Assembly: GCF_014648635.1 (NCBI RefSeq)
Contig: NZ_BMRM01000012.1
Span: 242,825 to 306,824, forward strand
From: Streptomyces cinerochromogenes
GTDB lineage: Bacteria > Actinomycetota > Actinomycetes > Streptomycetales > Streptomycetaceae
Direction of reading: 5' to 3'
DNA: 64,000 nucleotides
The position numbers and the translations under genes are program-made. The notes beneath the pieces were generated by a model. It had not been told where the DNA came from. It ran no database searches and was given only the letters and a program-made list of their open reading frames with translations. Numbering within the stretch: position 1 is the stretch's first letter; every line of letters starts with the position of its first letter. Below, piece after piece: positions 25,060 through 34,089 of this stretch.

Positions 25060-25131
25060 TGCGTTGCGCAGGGCGCCCGGCCGGTCCCGGAGTCATCCCC
25101 CCGGCCCCTCACACCGCGCAGGCAGCCCCGG

Positions 25132-26505
25132 TCACGCTCCCGCCGCCGGCTCCTCCTCCGTCTCCTCGGGGGCGTCGGGCAGGAAGCCCGGGAGCCATTC
25201 CTCGAGTTCCTCGCGGAGGCGTACGTCGGCGCCCAGTTGGCACAGGACGCCGATGGTGCTCAGGGTCACCCGGTGTATCAGGAGGTAGGCCGGGGGCAGG
25301 TTGAGCTGTTTGCCGAGCTGGTAGGCGGGGGAGCGGGGGTCGGCGATGCGGGCGGCCTGGCTGCGCATCCAGGAGCGGGTGAAGGTGAACGTGTCCACCC
25401 GGGCCGGCTCGATGATCGGCAGAAGGTAGTCCAGGACGGCGCCCGGCTCCAGGTCGATGGACTCCTTGACGAAGCCCTCTTCGCAGAGCAGTTCGTAGAC
25501 CGTCTCGGCCTCGCCGTCCAGCGTCATCCGCAGGGAGACGCCGATCGGGGACGGCAGGCCGCCGGGGAGCCGGTCGACCGTGCCGAAGTCCAGGACCCCC
25601 AGGCGCCAGTCGTCCTCACCGGCCGGTCCGCCGGGCAGCAGGCGGAAGTTCCCCGGGTGGGGGTCGGCGTGCAGCAGGCCGGTGCGGGCCGGGCCCGAGA
25701 AGAGGAAGCGGGCCAGGAGCTGGCCGGCCCGGTCGCGCTGCTCCTGGGTGCCGTCCGCGATGATCTCGGACAGCGGGATGCCGTCGATCCACTCGGTCAC
25801 CAGGACCTGCTCGCACTGGTGCACCACGGCCGGGACGACCACGTCGGGGTCGTCCGCGAACTCCTCCGCGTGCGCGGTCTGTGCCTGTGCCTCCAGGCCG
25901 TAGTCCAGTTCCTCGGAGACCCGGTCCCGTAGCTCCGTGATCAGCGGCTTGATGTCCATGCCCGGGATGAGCGGGCCCAGCAGCCGGGCAAAGCGGCTCA
26001 GTTGGCCGAGGTCGGAGAGGAGGGCCTCGCCGGCGCCCGGGTACTGCACCTTGACCGCGACCTCACGGCCGTCGTGCCACACCGCGCGGTGCACCTGGCC
26101 GATCGAGGCCGCGGCGGCCGGCTTGTCCTCGAACTCCTCGAACAGCTCGCGCCAGTCCGGGCCCAGCCGCTCCTCCAGGACCGCGTGCATGGTGCGGGTC
26201 GGCATCGGCGGGGCCGCGTCCTGCAGCCTGGTCAGGGCCGCGCGGTAGGGGCCGGCGATCTCCTCCGGCAGCGCCGACTCGAAGACGGACAGCGCCTGCC
26301 CGAACTTCATCGCGCCGCCCTTCAGCTCGCCGAGCACCTTGAAGAGCTGCTCGGCGGTGCGCTGTTGCAGCTCGCGGCCGACGATCTCCGCGGACTCGCC
26401 CACGATCCGCTTGCCCAGCCCCCAGGTCGCCCGGCCGGCGAAGCCGAGCGGGAGCGCGGCGAGCTTGGCGGTACGGGTGACCGCCTTCCGGGGAAGATCA
26501 GACAT
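25132..26505 (-). CDS. ABC1/UbiB (AarF/ADCK) family atypical kinase
   Basis: A 457-residue member of the ABC1 family. The signature KFGQ motif is in GGAMKFGQALS near residues 62-72, the Ala-rich nucleotide loop is AAAASIGQVHRA, and VKVQYPG carries the ATP-binding Lys. TGLLHADPHPGNF is the catalytic loop and LDFGT the metal-binding DFG. These proteins are ATPases or small-molecule kinases tied to quinone and isoprenoid-lipid metabolism at the membrane. Here a mycobacterial-type context (beside whiB7) suggests a stress or envelope role. Its start overlaps the stop of the ThiF-like gene by 8 bases, so both form one operon. Confidence 0.91.
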   Translation of the reverse strand: MSDLPRKAVTRTAKLAALPLGFAGRATWGLGKRIVGESAEIVGRELQQRTAEQLFKVLGELKGGAMKFGQALSVFESALPEEIAGPYRAALTRLQDAAPPMPTRTMHAVLEERLGPDWRELFEEFEDKPAAAASIGQVHRAVWHDGREVAVKVQYPGAGEALLSDLGQLSRFARLLGPLIPGMDIKPLITELRDRVSEELDYGLEAQAQTAHAEEFADDPDVVVPAVVHQCEQVLVTEWIDGIPLSEIIADGTQEQRDRAGQLLARFLFSGPARTGLLHADPHPGNFRLLPGGPAGEDDWRLGVLDFGTVDRLPGGLPSPIGVSLRMTLDGEAETVYELLCEEGFVKESIDLEPGAVLDYLLPIIEPARVDTFTFTRSWMRSQAARIADPRSPAYQLGKQLNLPPAYLLIHRVTLSTIGVLCQLGADVRLREELEEWLPGFLPDAPEETEEEPAAGA

Positions 26506-27712
26506 GCGCCCTCCAGGTCCCAGTCGGCCGTGCCGCGCCCGCTGTGCGTCGCCACCGCGTCGACGGCCGTTGCACCGCCATTGTCGCGCGCGGATCGGCC
26601 GGGGTTGAGGCGCGCTCCCGTTTACCTCTCTCCGCGGCCCCGCAGCCGCACTCAGGATGGGCCGGGACCGGCCGGGAGCGCCAGGTCAGACCGGGTAGGG
26701 ACACCTCCCAGCGGGTGCCGGCGCCGGACGGCGACTCCCCGTCCAGGAAGGCGAGGGCGTGGGCCGCCGCCAGTCCCGCCACCGCGGTGGACAGGGTCAG
26801 GTCGCAGGCTCCGACGCGGCGGGCCCGGCCGGAACGCCACTGGGTGACAAGCCGGGGCCAGGCCGGGTCCCGGTCCGTGTTGTTCCGGTGCAGACAGCCG
26901 GCGCAGCCGGTCTCGCCGGGCAGCACGAGCGGGCCGACGACGCCGGTGCCCTCCACGACACCGGCGTACAGATGGGGTGTGCCGGCGGCCATGAGGGGCT
27001 CGGCGGTGAACGGGTCCGGGGCGTGCACGGCGACGTCGTCGCGGGGCGCGAAGATCACCAGGGAGAGGCCGGGGTCCTCGGCGCCGGAGCCGGGGGAGTG
27101 GGCGTGGCGGGGGGACCGGTCCGGTGCCGCACGGCGGACGGCGGCCCGCGCCGCCGCGTCCCGGCGGTCACCGAGGGAGTCGGCGGGCAGCCCGCCCGGC
27201 GCCACGTCCCACGGTTCCACGCGGCCCACGTCGCGTACGTCGACCTCGCCGACGCCGGCGCCCGACAGGACCGACGCCAGCAGGGCGCCCACCCGGCCCG
27301 CTCCCCGCACCCGGACCCGCAGCGCGCGCCGGGCCGCGAGCCGGGCCGGGGCGCCGCCCGGCTCGGGCGTGACCAGGGAGAGCGAGGCGAGGTCGGGGCG
27401 CAGCCGTTCGAGCACGTCCGTCTTCTCCCGCAGCGCGTCCGCGGCCGGTCCGCCGCCGCGCGCGTCGTCGACGAGGCCCGCGCGGGCCAGCCGCTGCACC
27501 AGCGCGTCGACACGGCGGGCCGGCACGTCCGCACGGGGGCCCTCCTCGCGCAGCAGCGGCAGCCCGCGGGTGCCGTCGAGCAGGTCGAGGAAGCTGCCGG
27601 TCGCCGTGTCCATCGGGCTCAGTGTCACGGCGTGCGCCGGGGTCATCCCGAACTGCACGGTGTTGCGATCGCGCCAGCCGCGCCGCAGCGCCGGCTTCAC
27701 CACCGGATGCAT
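26498..27712 (-). CDS. ThiF/HesA-like protein, probably not a canonical E1
   Basis: A 404-residue protein. The middle (about residues 130-300) looks like a ThiF/MoeB-type Rossmann domain: a strand ending in RGAGRVGALLASVLSGAGVG replaces the usual GxGGxGS, and CAGCLH with a C-terminal CGCG would give two zinc-binding Cys pairs. The usual ATP-site Arg and Asp residues are hard to find, so adenylation activity is doubtful. The N-terminal 100 residues resemble a winged-helix adaptor. It precedes and overlaps the ABC1 kinase gene by 8 bases. A similar ThiF-like/ABC1 pair occurs beside whiB7 in mycobacteria (from memory). The function is unknown. Confidence 0.72.
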   Translation of the reverse strand: MHPVVKPALRRGWRDRNTVQFGMTPAHAVTLSPMDTATGSFLDLLDGTRGLPLLREEGPRADVPARRVDALVQRLARAGLVDDARGGGPAADALREKTDVLERLRPDLASLSLVTPEPGGAPARLAARRALRVRVRGAGRVGALLASVLSGAGVGEVDVRDVGRVEPWDVAPGGLPADSLGDRRDAAARAAVRRAAPDRSPRHAHSPGSGAEDPGLSLVIFAPRDDVAVHAPDPFTAEPLMAAGTPHLYAGVVEGTGVVGPLVLPGETGCAGCLHRNNTDRDPAWPRLVTQWRSGRARRVGACDLTLSTAVAGLAAAHALAFLDGESPSGAGTRWEVSLPGLTWRSRPVPAHPECGCGAAERGKRERASTPADPRATMAVQRPSTRWRRTAGAARPTGTWRAHV

Positions 27713-27990
27713 GACTGCCCCCGTATCCGTGTATGTGTCGCGTGTGGGTACCGAGATCCGTCGGCGGAGCCCGTCGCGCTTCGCCGATGCCTGTCAGCAT
27801 GCCCGTCCGGAGCGTCGGGCGTCGGGAGTTATCCACAGGCGGGGGCGGTTTGTCGTACCGGTAAGTGGGGGCGAAGGGGGGTAAATCGGGTAACCGGGTC
27901 GGTCGTACGAATCAAACACATGGTGGGGTATCGGCGGTCAACCGCCCGGGAGCCGGGACTTTGTCCTTGCCCACCGGGTAACGTCGGGGC

Positions 27991-28596
27991 GTGCCCGCCG
28001 ACCCACTGCACCGCGCCGGTGAACCACAGCGCAGCACGACGAGCCAGCCGCCCGGCGGCTCGGGGACGAGCGCGATCGAGGTCCGCAGGAGTGCCCGGCG
28101 CCGCCGGACGGTCTCCGCGTACCGCGAGGGCGATCGCACCGTCGTCCTGATCCCCGCCCGGATGTCGAAGGCGGAGGAGCAGCGCTGGGTCACCGTCATG
28201 CTCGACAAACTCGCCGCCCAGGAGAGCAGGCGGGTGCTGGGGGACGTCGAGTTGACCGAACGCGCCGAGCGGCTGTCGGCCCAGTACTTCGACGGCCGGG
28301 CCCGGCCCGCCTCCGTGCGCTGGGTCACCAACCAGAACACCCGCTGGGGTTCGTGCACCCCGGCCGAGGGCAGCATCCGGCTCTCGCACCGGCTGCAGGG
28401 AATGCCGGAGTACGTCATCGACTACGTGCTCTGCCACGAGCTGGCGCACCTGCTGGTCCCCGGTCACGGCCCCGACTTCTGGCGGCTGCTGGAGGCCTAC
28501 CCGCGCACCGAGCGGGCCCGTGGCTACCTCGAAGGGGTGGTCGCCGCCGCACGGCTGCCGCATGTGCCGGGCGCGCGGGACGAGCGGGACGACTGA
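27991..28596 (+). CDS. YgjP/DUF45-type zinc metallohydrolase
   Basis: A 201-residue protein. After a basic N-terminal stretch it shows the conserved TRWGSC motif (near 114-119) and the zinc site CHELAHLLVPGHGPDFW (HExxH plus a third His), which define the YgjP-like metal-dependent hydrolase family (DUF45, sometimes called M48-like). The biological substrate is not established. Start GTG 27991 is six bases after TAACGT (27979-27984), a plausible -10, so a leaderless mRNA is likely. It is divergent from the ThiF-like/ABC1 operon across a 278-base gap in which no other gene is seen. Confidence 0.88.
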   Translation: MPADPLHRAGEPQRSTTSQPPGGSGTSAIEVRRSARRRRTVSAYREGDRTVVLIPARMSKAEEQRWVTVMLDKLAAQESRRVLGDVELTERAERLSAQYFDGRARPASVRWVTNQNTRWGSCTPAEGSIRLSHRLQGMPEYVIDYVLCHELAHLLVPGHGPDFWRLLEAYPRTERARGYLEGVVAAARLPHVPGARDERDD

Positions 28597-28731
28597 GGGC
28601 CCCGATGTGAGCGGCCGGGTCCGGTTGTGTACCGGGTCTGTACCGACGGCCACCCTCCGGGGCCGGTGTCGGTCTTTGCCGTTAGCCTGGCGCGACGCAC
28701 TCACATTCGGGATGGGGGACGGTCGTAACGC

Positions 28732-30420
28732 ATGGCCAGGGAATTCCAACGCGGCCACAAGGCCAGGATCAGTGACCTCACGGCGGGCACGGATCTGTAC
28801 GTAGGCGTGCAGATCTCCGCACCCGGACTGACCTTCGACATCAGCTGCTTCGGTCTGGACGCCGACGAGCGTCTCTCGGACGACCGGTACTTCGTCTTCT
28901 TCAACCAGCCGAAGTCCCCGGAGGAGTCCATCCAGCTGCTGGGCGCCCAGGCGGGTGACACGGAGTCGTTCCGGGTCACGCTCGACCGGATTCCCTCGCA
29001 CATCCGCAAGCTGTCCTTCACGGCGACCCTCGACGGCGGCGGCCAGATGTCGCAGATCGCTCCCGGCTACCTGCGCATCGTGGCGGGCGGCGAGGAGGTC
29101 GCGCGGTACTCCTTCAACGGTGCCGAGTTCTCCACCGAGCGGGCCGTGATGCTCGGTGACTTCTACTTCAAGGACGGGTGGCGGTTCGCCGCCGTCGGCC
29201 AGGGTTTCGACGGCGGCCTGGAGGCGCTGCTGAAGAACTTCGGCGGTGAGGTGCTGGAGGAGGAGACGCCCGCAGCCCCGCAGCAGCCCCAGCAGTCCGG
29301 CGCGGCCCCCGGTTTCGCCCCGCCCGCCCAGGCCACGCCGCCGCCCGCGTTCGGCGCCCCGTCCGCACCGCAGCCCGCCCCGGCACCGCAGCCCGCACCG
29401 CAGGGCTTCGCCCCGCCGCCCGGCCACACCCCGCCCGCGCCGCCGGCCCCGGCCCCGGCGCCGGGCGTGCACGGTGCGCCGACGGTCATCGCGCCCATGA
29501 CCCCGCCCACCGGCACCGTCCCGCCGCCGGCCGCCCCGACGGCCTCCACCGCCCCCGCCCCGGCCCCCACGCCCTACGGCCAGCCGCCCCAGCAGCCCTC
29601 CTACGGCGGGCCCGGCGCGCCGCTGCCCCCGGGCTACGGCCAGCAGCAGGCGCCCTACGGCGGTGGCCAGCCGGCCCCGCCCATGCCCCCGGGCTACGGC
29701 CAGGCCCCCGGACAGCAGACCGCCCCCTACGGAGTGCCGCAGGGCGCGCCCCAGGGCGGTGCCGGGGTGACGGCCGCGCTCCAGGCGTTCAAGGAGACGC
29801 CGACCGGCCAGCGCTGGACGCAGCAGAACAAGAAGCTGGTCCGCGTCGACCTCGGCATCGGCGGCCAGCCCGTGCTGGCCCGGCAGGGCAGCATGGTGCT
29901 CTACCAGGGCAAGGTCGACTTCAGCTACAAGGGCGCCGGCTTCATGGGCCGGGTCGTGGGCAACGCCACCGGCCAGGAGATGCAGCTGATGCGCTGCACC
30001 GGACAGGGCCAGGTGTTCCTCGCCGAGAACTCCACCCACCTGCACCCGGTGGAGCTGCAGGGCGACGCGATCTGCGTCTCCGCCGAGAACGTCCTCGCCT
30101 TCGACGAGAGCCTGCAGTACGAGGTCCGCCGCATCGAGGGCCACGGCATCCCGGGCGGCGCGCTGTTCACCATGCAGTTCCAGGGCACCGGCACGATCGT
30201 CGTCAAGACGCACGGCACGCCCGTGGTGCTGCCCGTCACACCGACCACCTTCGCGGACTGCAACGCCGTCGTCGCCTGGTCGGCCGCCTCCCAGGTGATC
30301 GTCTCCAGTCAGGTCCGCATGCGCCGCAACGCCTACCCGGGCGACACCGGCGAGAGCGTCAACCTCCAGTTCCGGGGCGCCCCCGGCAACTTCATCGTCG
30401 TCCAGCCGTACGAGGTCTAA
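28732..30420 (+). CDS. TerD domain fused to an AIM24 domain through a Pro-rich linker
   Basis: A 562-residue protein in three parts. Residues 1-185 are a TerD domain (stress/tellurite family): GLTFDISCFGLD, SDDRYFVFFNQP and SFTATLDGG carry the acidic residues that bind calcium in this fold. Residues 185-340 are a disordered Pro/Ala/Gln/Gly linker with GYGQ repeats. Residues 345-562 are an AIM24 (DUF124) domain, a double beta-sheet fold named after a mitochondrial protein. It heads a three-gene operon with two more AIM24 proteins (gaps of 12 and 17 bases). TerD proteins are tied to envelope stress and phage or metal resistance; how AIM24 helps is unknown. Confidence 0.88.
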   Translation: MAREFQRGHKARISDLTAGTDLYVGVQISAPGLTFDISCFGLDADERLSDDRYFVFFNQPKSPEESIQLLGAQAGDTESFRVTLDRIPSHIRKLSFTATLDGGGQMSQIAPGYLRIVAGGEEVARYSFNGAEFSTERAVMLGDFYFKDGWRFAAVGQGFDGGLEALLKNFGGEVLEEETPAAPQQPQQSGAAPGFAPPAQATPPPAFGAPSAPQPAPAPQPAPQGFAPPPGHTPPAPPAPAPAPGVHGAPTVIAPMTPPTGTVPPPAAPTASTAPAPAPTPYGQPPQQPSYGGPGAPLPPGYGQQQAPYGGGQPAPPMPPGYGQAPGQQTAPYGVPQGAPQGGAGVTAALQAFKETPTGQRWTQQNKKLVRVDLGIGGQPVLARQGSMVLYQGKVDFSYKGAGFMGRVVGNATGQEMQLMRCTGQGQVFLAENSTHLHPVELQGDAICVSAENVLAFDESLQYEVRRIEGHGIPGGALFTMQFQGTGTIVVKTHGTPVVLPVTPTTFADCNAVVAWSAASQVIVSSQVRMRRNAYPGDTGESVNLQFRGAPGNFIVVQPYEV

Positions 30421-30432
30421 GGGGAGCCCGTC

Positions 30433-31113
30433 ATGAACCAGCCGCTAGCGGGCCACGCCCCCGCACCCGTCACCGCCCGCATGGAGAACCACGGCAGCCA
30501 CATGCTGAAGGTCGCCCTGCAGACCGGGAACGACCTCCTGGCGCGCGTGGGCTCGATGGTCGCCTACGAGGGCTTCATCCAGTACGAGCCCAACCCGCCC
30601 GCCGTCCGGCAGATCGCCCGCGACTGGGTCACCGGCGAGGGCGCCCCGCTGATGAAGTGCACCGGCGACGGCCTGCTCTACCTCGCCGACTACGGCGCCG
30701 ACGTCGTCGTGATCAACCTCAACGGCGACGGCATCTCCGTCAACGCCACCAACCTGCTCGCCTTCGACGCGCACCTGACCTGGGGCGTGGAGCGCGTGAA
30801 GGGGCTCGCGAAGTTCGCCGGGCAGGGCCTGTGGAACACGCGGATCTCCGGACAGGGCTGGGTGGCGCTGACCTCCCGGGGCAAGCCGATCGTCGTGGAC
30901 TGCGGCGGCGGCGAGGACGAGACGTACGTCGACCCGGACGCGCTCGTCGCCTGGTCGCCGAACCTGAAGGTGAAGGGCAAGCGCAGCTTCAAGGCCCAGT
31001 CGCTGATCGGCCGGGGCAGCGGCGAGGCCTACCAGATGGCCTTCTCCGGCCAGGGCATCGTCGTCGTCCAGCCCAGCGAGGACAGCACCGACCGCCTCCG
31101 GATCCGGGGCTGA
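30433..31113 (+). CDS. AIM24 (DUF124) family protein, stand-alone
   Basis: A 226-residue single-domain AIM24 protein. The core alternates beta strands with the family motifs LLARVGSMVAYEG (near 36-48), LMKCTGDGLLYLA and AFSGQGIVVVQPSE at the C-terminus. It is predicted to be cytosolic with no signal or membrane segment. ATG 30433 lies 12 bases after the TerD-AIM24 stop, with AAGGGGAG as ribosome site. It is clearly homologous to the C-terminal half of the upstream gene and to the next gene, so the operon carries three diverged AIM24 copies. The function is not established in bacteria. Confidence 0.87.
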   Translation: MNQPLAGHAPAPVTARMENHGSHMLKVALQTGNDLLARVGSMVAYEGFIQYEPNPPAVRQIARDWVTGEGAPLMKCTGDGLLYLADYGADVVVINLNGDGISVNATNLLAFDAHLTWGVERVKGLAKFAGQGLWNTRISGQGWVALTSRGKPIVVDCGGGEDETYVDPDALVAWSPNLKVKGKRSFKAQSLIGRGSGEAYQMAFSGQGIVVVQPSEDSTDRLRIRG

Positions 31114-31130
31114 GGGGGAGCCAGAACACC

Positions 31131-31886
31131 ATGCAGAGCCCGCTTTTCGCACACAACGACCTCCAGACCCAGGAGCGCTGGAGCCTGCAGAACAAGCAGA
31201 TGCTCCGGATCACCCTGGAGGGCCACGACGACCTCCTCGCCCGCAAGGGCACCATGGTCGCCTACCAGGGCCTCGTCGAGTTCGACGCCGAGTACCGCAG
31301 CAACAGCCAGGCACGCGCGCGTGCGCACACCGGCGAGGGCCTGGACCTGATGCGCTGTCACGGCCAGGGCACGGTCTACCTCGCCAACCTCGCCCAGCAC
31401 GTGCACATCATGGACGTCGAGCAGGACGGGCTGACCGTCGACAGCTCCTACGTCCTCGCCATGGACTCCTCGCTGCACCACGAGGTCATCGCCGTCGACA
31501 GCCTCTACGGCATCTCCGGCTCGGGGAAGTACCAGCTCAACATCACCGGGCGCGGCAAAGTCGCCCTGACGACCTCGGGTGCCCCGCTGCTGATGCAGGT
31601 CACGCCCGACCGGTACGTCAACTGCGACGCCGACGCGATCGTGGCCTGGTCCACCGGGCTGCGCGTGCAGATGCAGGCCCAGACGCACTCCTCCGGCGTG
31701 TGGCGGCGGCGCGGCACCACCGGTGAGGGCTGGGAGCTGAGCTTCATGGGCACCGGGTTCGCGCTCGTGCAGCCCAGCGAGCTGCTGCCGCCGCAGAACG
31801 CCGTGATCGGGCAGGGCCTGGCCGCCCAGTTCGGCATGGGCCAGCAGGGGGCGCGCGGCCAGAACCAGGGCAACGTCTGGAGCTGA
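31131..31886 (+). CDS. AIM24 (DUF124) family protein, third copy of the operon
   Basis: A 251-residue AIM24 protein from ATG 31131, with GAGGGGGAG 11 bases upstream. Family motifs are LLARKGTMVAYQG, LMRCHGQGTVYLA and FMGTGFALVQPSE; the last 25 residues are a Gln/Gly-rich tail (FGMGQQGARGQNQG) that recalls the linker of the TerD-AIM24 protein. Several His residues cluster in the middle (LAQHVHIMDV, HHEVIAVD), unlike the second copy. The three proteins may assemble with one another through the AIM24 fold (inference). A hairpin follows the stop. Confidence 0.87.
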   Translation: MQSPLFAHNDLQTQERWSLQNKQMLRITLEGHDDLLARKGTMVAYQGLVEFDAEYRSNSQARARAHTGEGLDLMRCHGQGTVYLANLAQHVHIMDVEQDGLTVDSSYVLAMDSSLHHEVIAVDSLYGISGSGKYQLNITGRGKVALTTSGAPLLMQVTPDRYVNCDADAIVAWSTGLRVQMQAQTHSSGVWRRRGTTGEGWELSFMGTGFALVQPSELLPPQNAVIGQGLAAQFGMGQQGARGQNQGNVWS

Positions 31887-31898
31887 GCCGGACCTGGG

Positions 31899-31928
31899 AA
31901 GGGGTGACCGCGTGGGCGGCCACCCCTT
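31899..31928. terminator. Hairpin after the TerD-AIM24 operon
   Basis: An 8-bp stem AAGGGGTG/CACCCCTT (31899-31906 with 31921-31928) with a GC-rich partly paired loop sits between convergent genes and can end both transcripts. Confidence 0.6.
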
Positions 31929-31934
31929 GCACCG

Positions 31935-32456
31935 TCACAGCCTGGCGCGCGTGGCCTCCAGCAGGCGCACGACGGACTCGTCGGCCACACCCGCCACCTC
32001 GTCGTAGGCGAACCAGCGCAGGTCGAGCGACTCGTCGCTGATCTCGTGCACCGCGCCGGGCGGGGCCAGGACCGCGTACTGGACGTCGAAGTGCCAGTGG
32101 CACGGCGCCGGGATCGGATGCCGGTCCAGCCGCACCGGGCCGCCGGGCAGCAGCGTCAGCCCGGCGATCCCGGACTCCTCCGTCGCCTCGCGCAGGGCCG
32201 CCGCCGCCAGCGTCGCGTCACCCGGCTCGCAGTGGCCGCCCATCTGCAGCCACATCCGCAGCTTCCGGTGCAGCGTGAGCAGCACCCGGCCGCGCTCCGG
32301 GTCGATCACCAGGGCGCTGGCCGTGACATGGCCCGCGTGACAGGCCTTCCACATCCCGTCCGGGTGGGCCGCCAGATGATCCAGGTAGGCCTGGCGCAGC
32401 TCTCCCTGGCCCTCGTACCCCTTCAGGACGAGGACCGCGTCGTCGTACAGGCTCAC
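31935..32456 (-). CDS. Nudix hydrolase, coupled to the DUF2342 metalloprotease gene
   Basis: A 173-residue Nudix protein with the box GHCEPGDATLAAAALREATEES (partly shown; conserved G, E, REATEESG near residues 80-102). The substrate is not evident; the sequence after the box has several His (RHPIPAPCHWHFDVQY), a pattern seen in Nudix proteins acting on small phosphorylated or nucleotide-like molecules. GTG 32456 overlaps the stop of the upstream metalloprotease gene as GTGA, so translation is coupled. The longer open frame to 32687 overlaps that gene and is not used. Confidence 0.88.
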   Translation of the reverse strand: MSLYDDAVLVLKGYEGQGELRQAYLDHLAAHPDGMWKACHAGHVTASALVIDPERGRVLLTLHRKLRMWLQMGGHCEPGDATLAAAALREATEESGIAGLTLLPGGPVRLDRHPIPAPCHWHFDVQYAVLAPPGAVHEISDESLDLRWFAYDEVAGVADESVVRLLEATRARL

Positions 32457-33898
32457 TCGGTGTCGTCGTCCTCGGTCTCGCCGTCGTCCTTCTTGCGCAG
32501 GTCCGGCGTGCCGTGGGCGCCGCCCGCCGCCTCGCCGAGCATCTTGTCCAGCTCGGAGAAGTCCATCTGCTCGCGGTGGACGAAGCCGTCCGGGTCGTCC
32601 AGGTCGGTCGCGGTCGGCAGCATGTCCGGGTGGGCCCACAGGCCGTCCCGTCCGTCGATCCCGCGCGCGTCCGTGAGCGAGGCCCACAGCCGGGAGGCGT
32701 CGCGCAGCCGGCGCGGGCGCAGCTCCAGACCGATCAGCGTGGCGAACGTCTGCTCCGCAGGCCCGCCGGTCGCGCGGCGGCGGCGCAGCGTCTCACGCAG
32801 GGCGTCGGCCGACCCCAGGCGCGGCTTCGCGGCGGCGTGCACCACCGCGTCCACCCAGCCCTCCACGAGCGCCAGAGCGGTCTCCAGACGGGCCAGGGCC
32901 GCCTTCTGCTCGGGCGTGTCCTCCGGCTGGAACATGCCCTGCTGGAGCGCGTCCTGCAACTGCTCCGGGTTCTGCGGGTCGAACTGGCCGACCACGTCCT
33001 CCAGCTTGGCGGTGTCGACCTTGATCCCGCGCGCGTAGCCGTCGACCGCGCCGAACAGGTGCGAGCGCAGCCACGGCACATGCGCGAACAGCCGCTGGTG
33101 GGCCGCCTCGCGCAGGGCCAGGTACAGCCGCACCTCCTCCTGCGGCACGCTCAGGTCCTTGCCGAACGCCTCCACGTTGACCGGGAGCAGCGCGGCCCGC
33201 CCGGCCGGGCCCAGCGGCAGGCCGATGTCGGTCGAACCGACGACCTCGCCCGCGAGCACGCCCACGGCCTGCCCGATCTGCGTGCCGAACATCGCGCCGC
33301 CCATCGAGCGCATCATGCCGATCAGCGGGCCCGCCATGGCCTGCATCTCCTCCGGCAGGACGTCACCCATGGCCGCGCCGACCCGCTCGGCGACCGGGTC
33401 GACCAGCTCCTGCCAGGCCGGCAGGGTCGCCTCGACCCACTCCGCGCGGGACCAGGCCACCGCCGAGGCGGAACCCGACGGCAGGGACGTCACGTCGTCC
33501 AGCCACAGGTCCGCCAGGCGCACGGCCTCCTCCACCGACCGGCGCTCGGCCGGGCCGACACTGGCGTCCTTCGTGCCGTCCGACGTGCCCTGGGCGACCG
33601 TCTGGCGGGCGATCTGCTTGGCCATGTCCCAGTTCACCGGCCCGCCCTCGTACGAGAGCATCTGGCCCAGCTGCTGGAACGCGGCGCCCAGGTCGGTGGG
33701 GTTCAGGGAACCGAACATGGCAGCGAGCGGGTTGTCGGCGCCGGGGCCGCCAAAGCCGCCGGCTCCGGGCAGGCCGCCGAAACCGAACGGATTGGCCGGT
33801 CCCTGCCCACCACCGCTCTGCTGGTCCTTCTTCTTGCCCTCGTCGCCGTCTTCCGGCTCCTCCGGCGGAAGGCCGAAACCGAATGGGGTGTCACTCAC
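32453..33898 (-). CDS. DUF2342-type zincin-like metalloprotease
   Basis: A 481-residue protein from GTG 33898 (GAGGAA upstream). The first 80 residues are Gly/Pro/Phe-rich with repeated PFGFG motifs and a charged stretch. The rest is an all-helical zincin-like domain of the actinobacterial DUF2342 family. ALREAAHQRLFAHVPWL holds the likely metal and catalytic residues, written here as E-x-x-H rather than a full HExxH. The substrate is unknown. The same protein lies near the PDZ-Lon and UPF0182 genes in mycobacteria. It is divergent from the SDR gene; the 191-base spacer holds both promoters. Confidence 0.85.
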   Translation of the reverse strand: MSDTPFGFGLPPEEPEDGDEGKKKDQQSGGGQGPANPFGFGGLPGAGGFGGPGADNPLAAMFGSLNPTDLGAAFQQLGQMLSYEGGPVNWDMAKQIARQTVAQGTSDGTKDASVGPAERRSVEEAVRLADLWLDDVTSLPSGSASAVAWSRAEWVEATLPAWQELVDPVAERVGAAMGDVLPEEMQAMAGPLIGMMRSMGGAMFGTQIGQAVGVLAGEVVGSTDIGLPLGPAGRAALLPVNVEAFGKDLSVPQEEVRLYLALREAAHQRLFAHVPWLRSHLFGAVDGYARGIKVDTAKLEDVVGQFDPQNPEQLQDALQQGMFQPEDTPEQKAALARLETALALVEGWVDAVVHAAAKPRLGSADALRETLRRRRATGGPAEQTFATLIGLELRPRRLRDASRLWASLTDARGIDGRDGLWAHPDMLPTATDLDDPDGFVHREQMDFSELDKMLGEAAGGAHGTPDLRKKDDGETEDDDTE

Positions 33899-34089
33899 GG
33901 GATTCCTCGGCTGGTAAGGCCACCGGTCTCCTCCGGCGGCGCGGCTGCCCGACAACACCACCCAGCGTAGACACCCGGACCCGATCGGGCCTCGGTGCTT
34001 CGCCTGCGGAAGGCCTGCGGCAGGATGGATGCACCTGGTACGCACGCGTCACTCGCGCCCGTACTGAAGACAACCGCTGGAGACGCCCG

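Noticed and set aside
31935..32687. Longer Nudix protein starting at 32687
   Set aside because: The extension overlaps the metalloprotease C-terminus; the GTGA overlap at 32456 gives the normal Nudix N-terminus.
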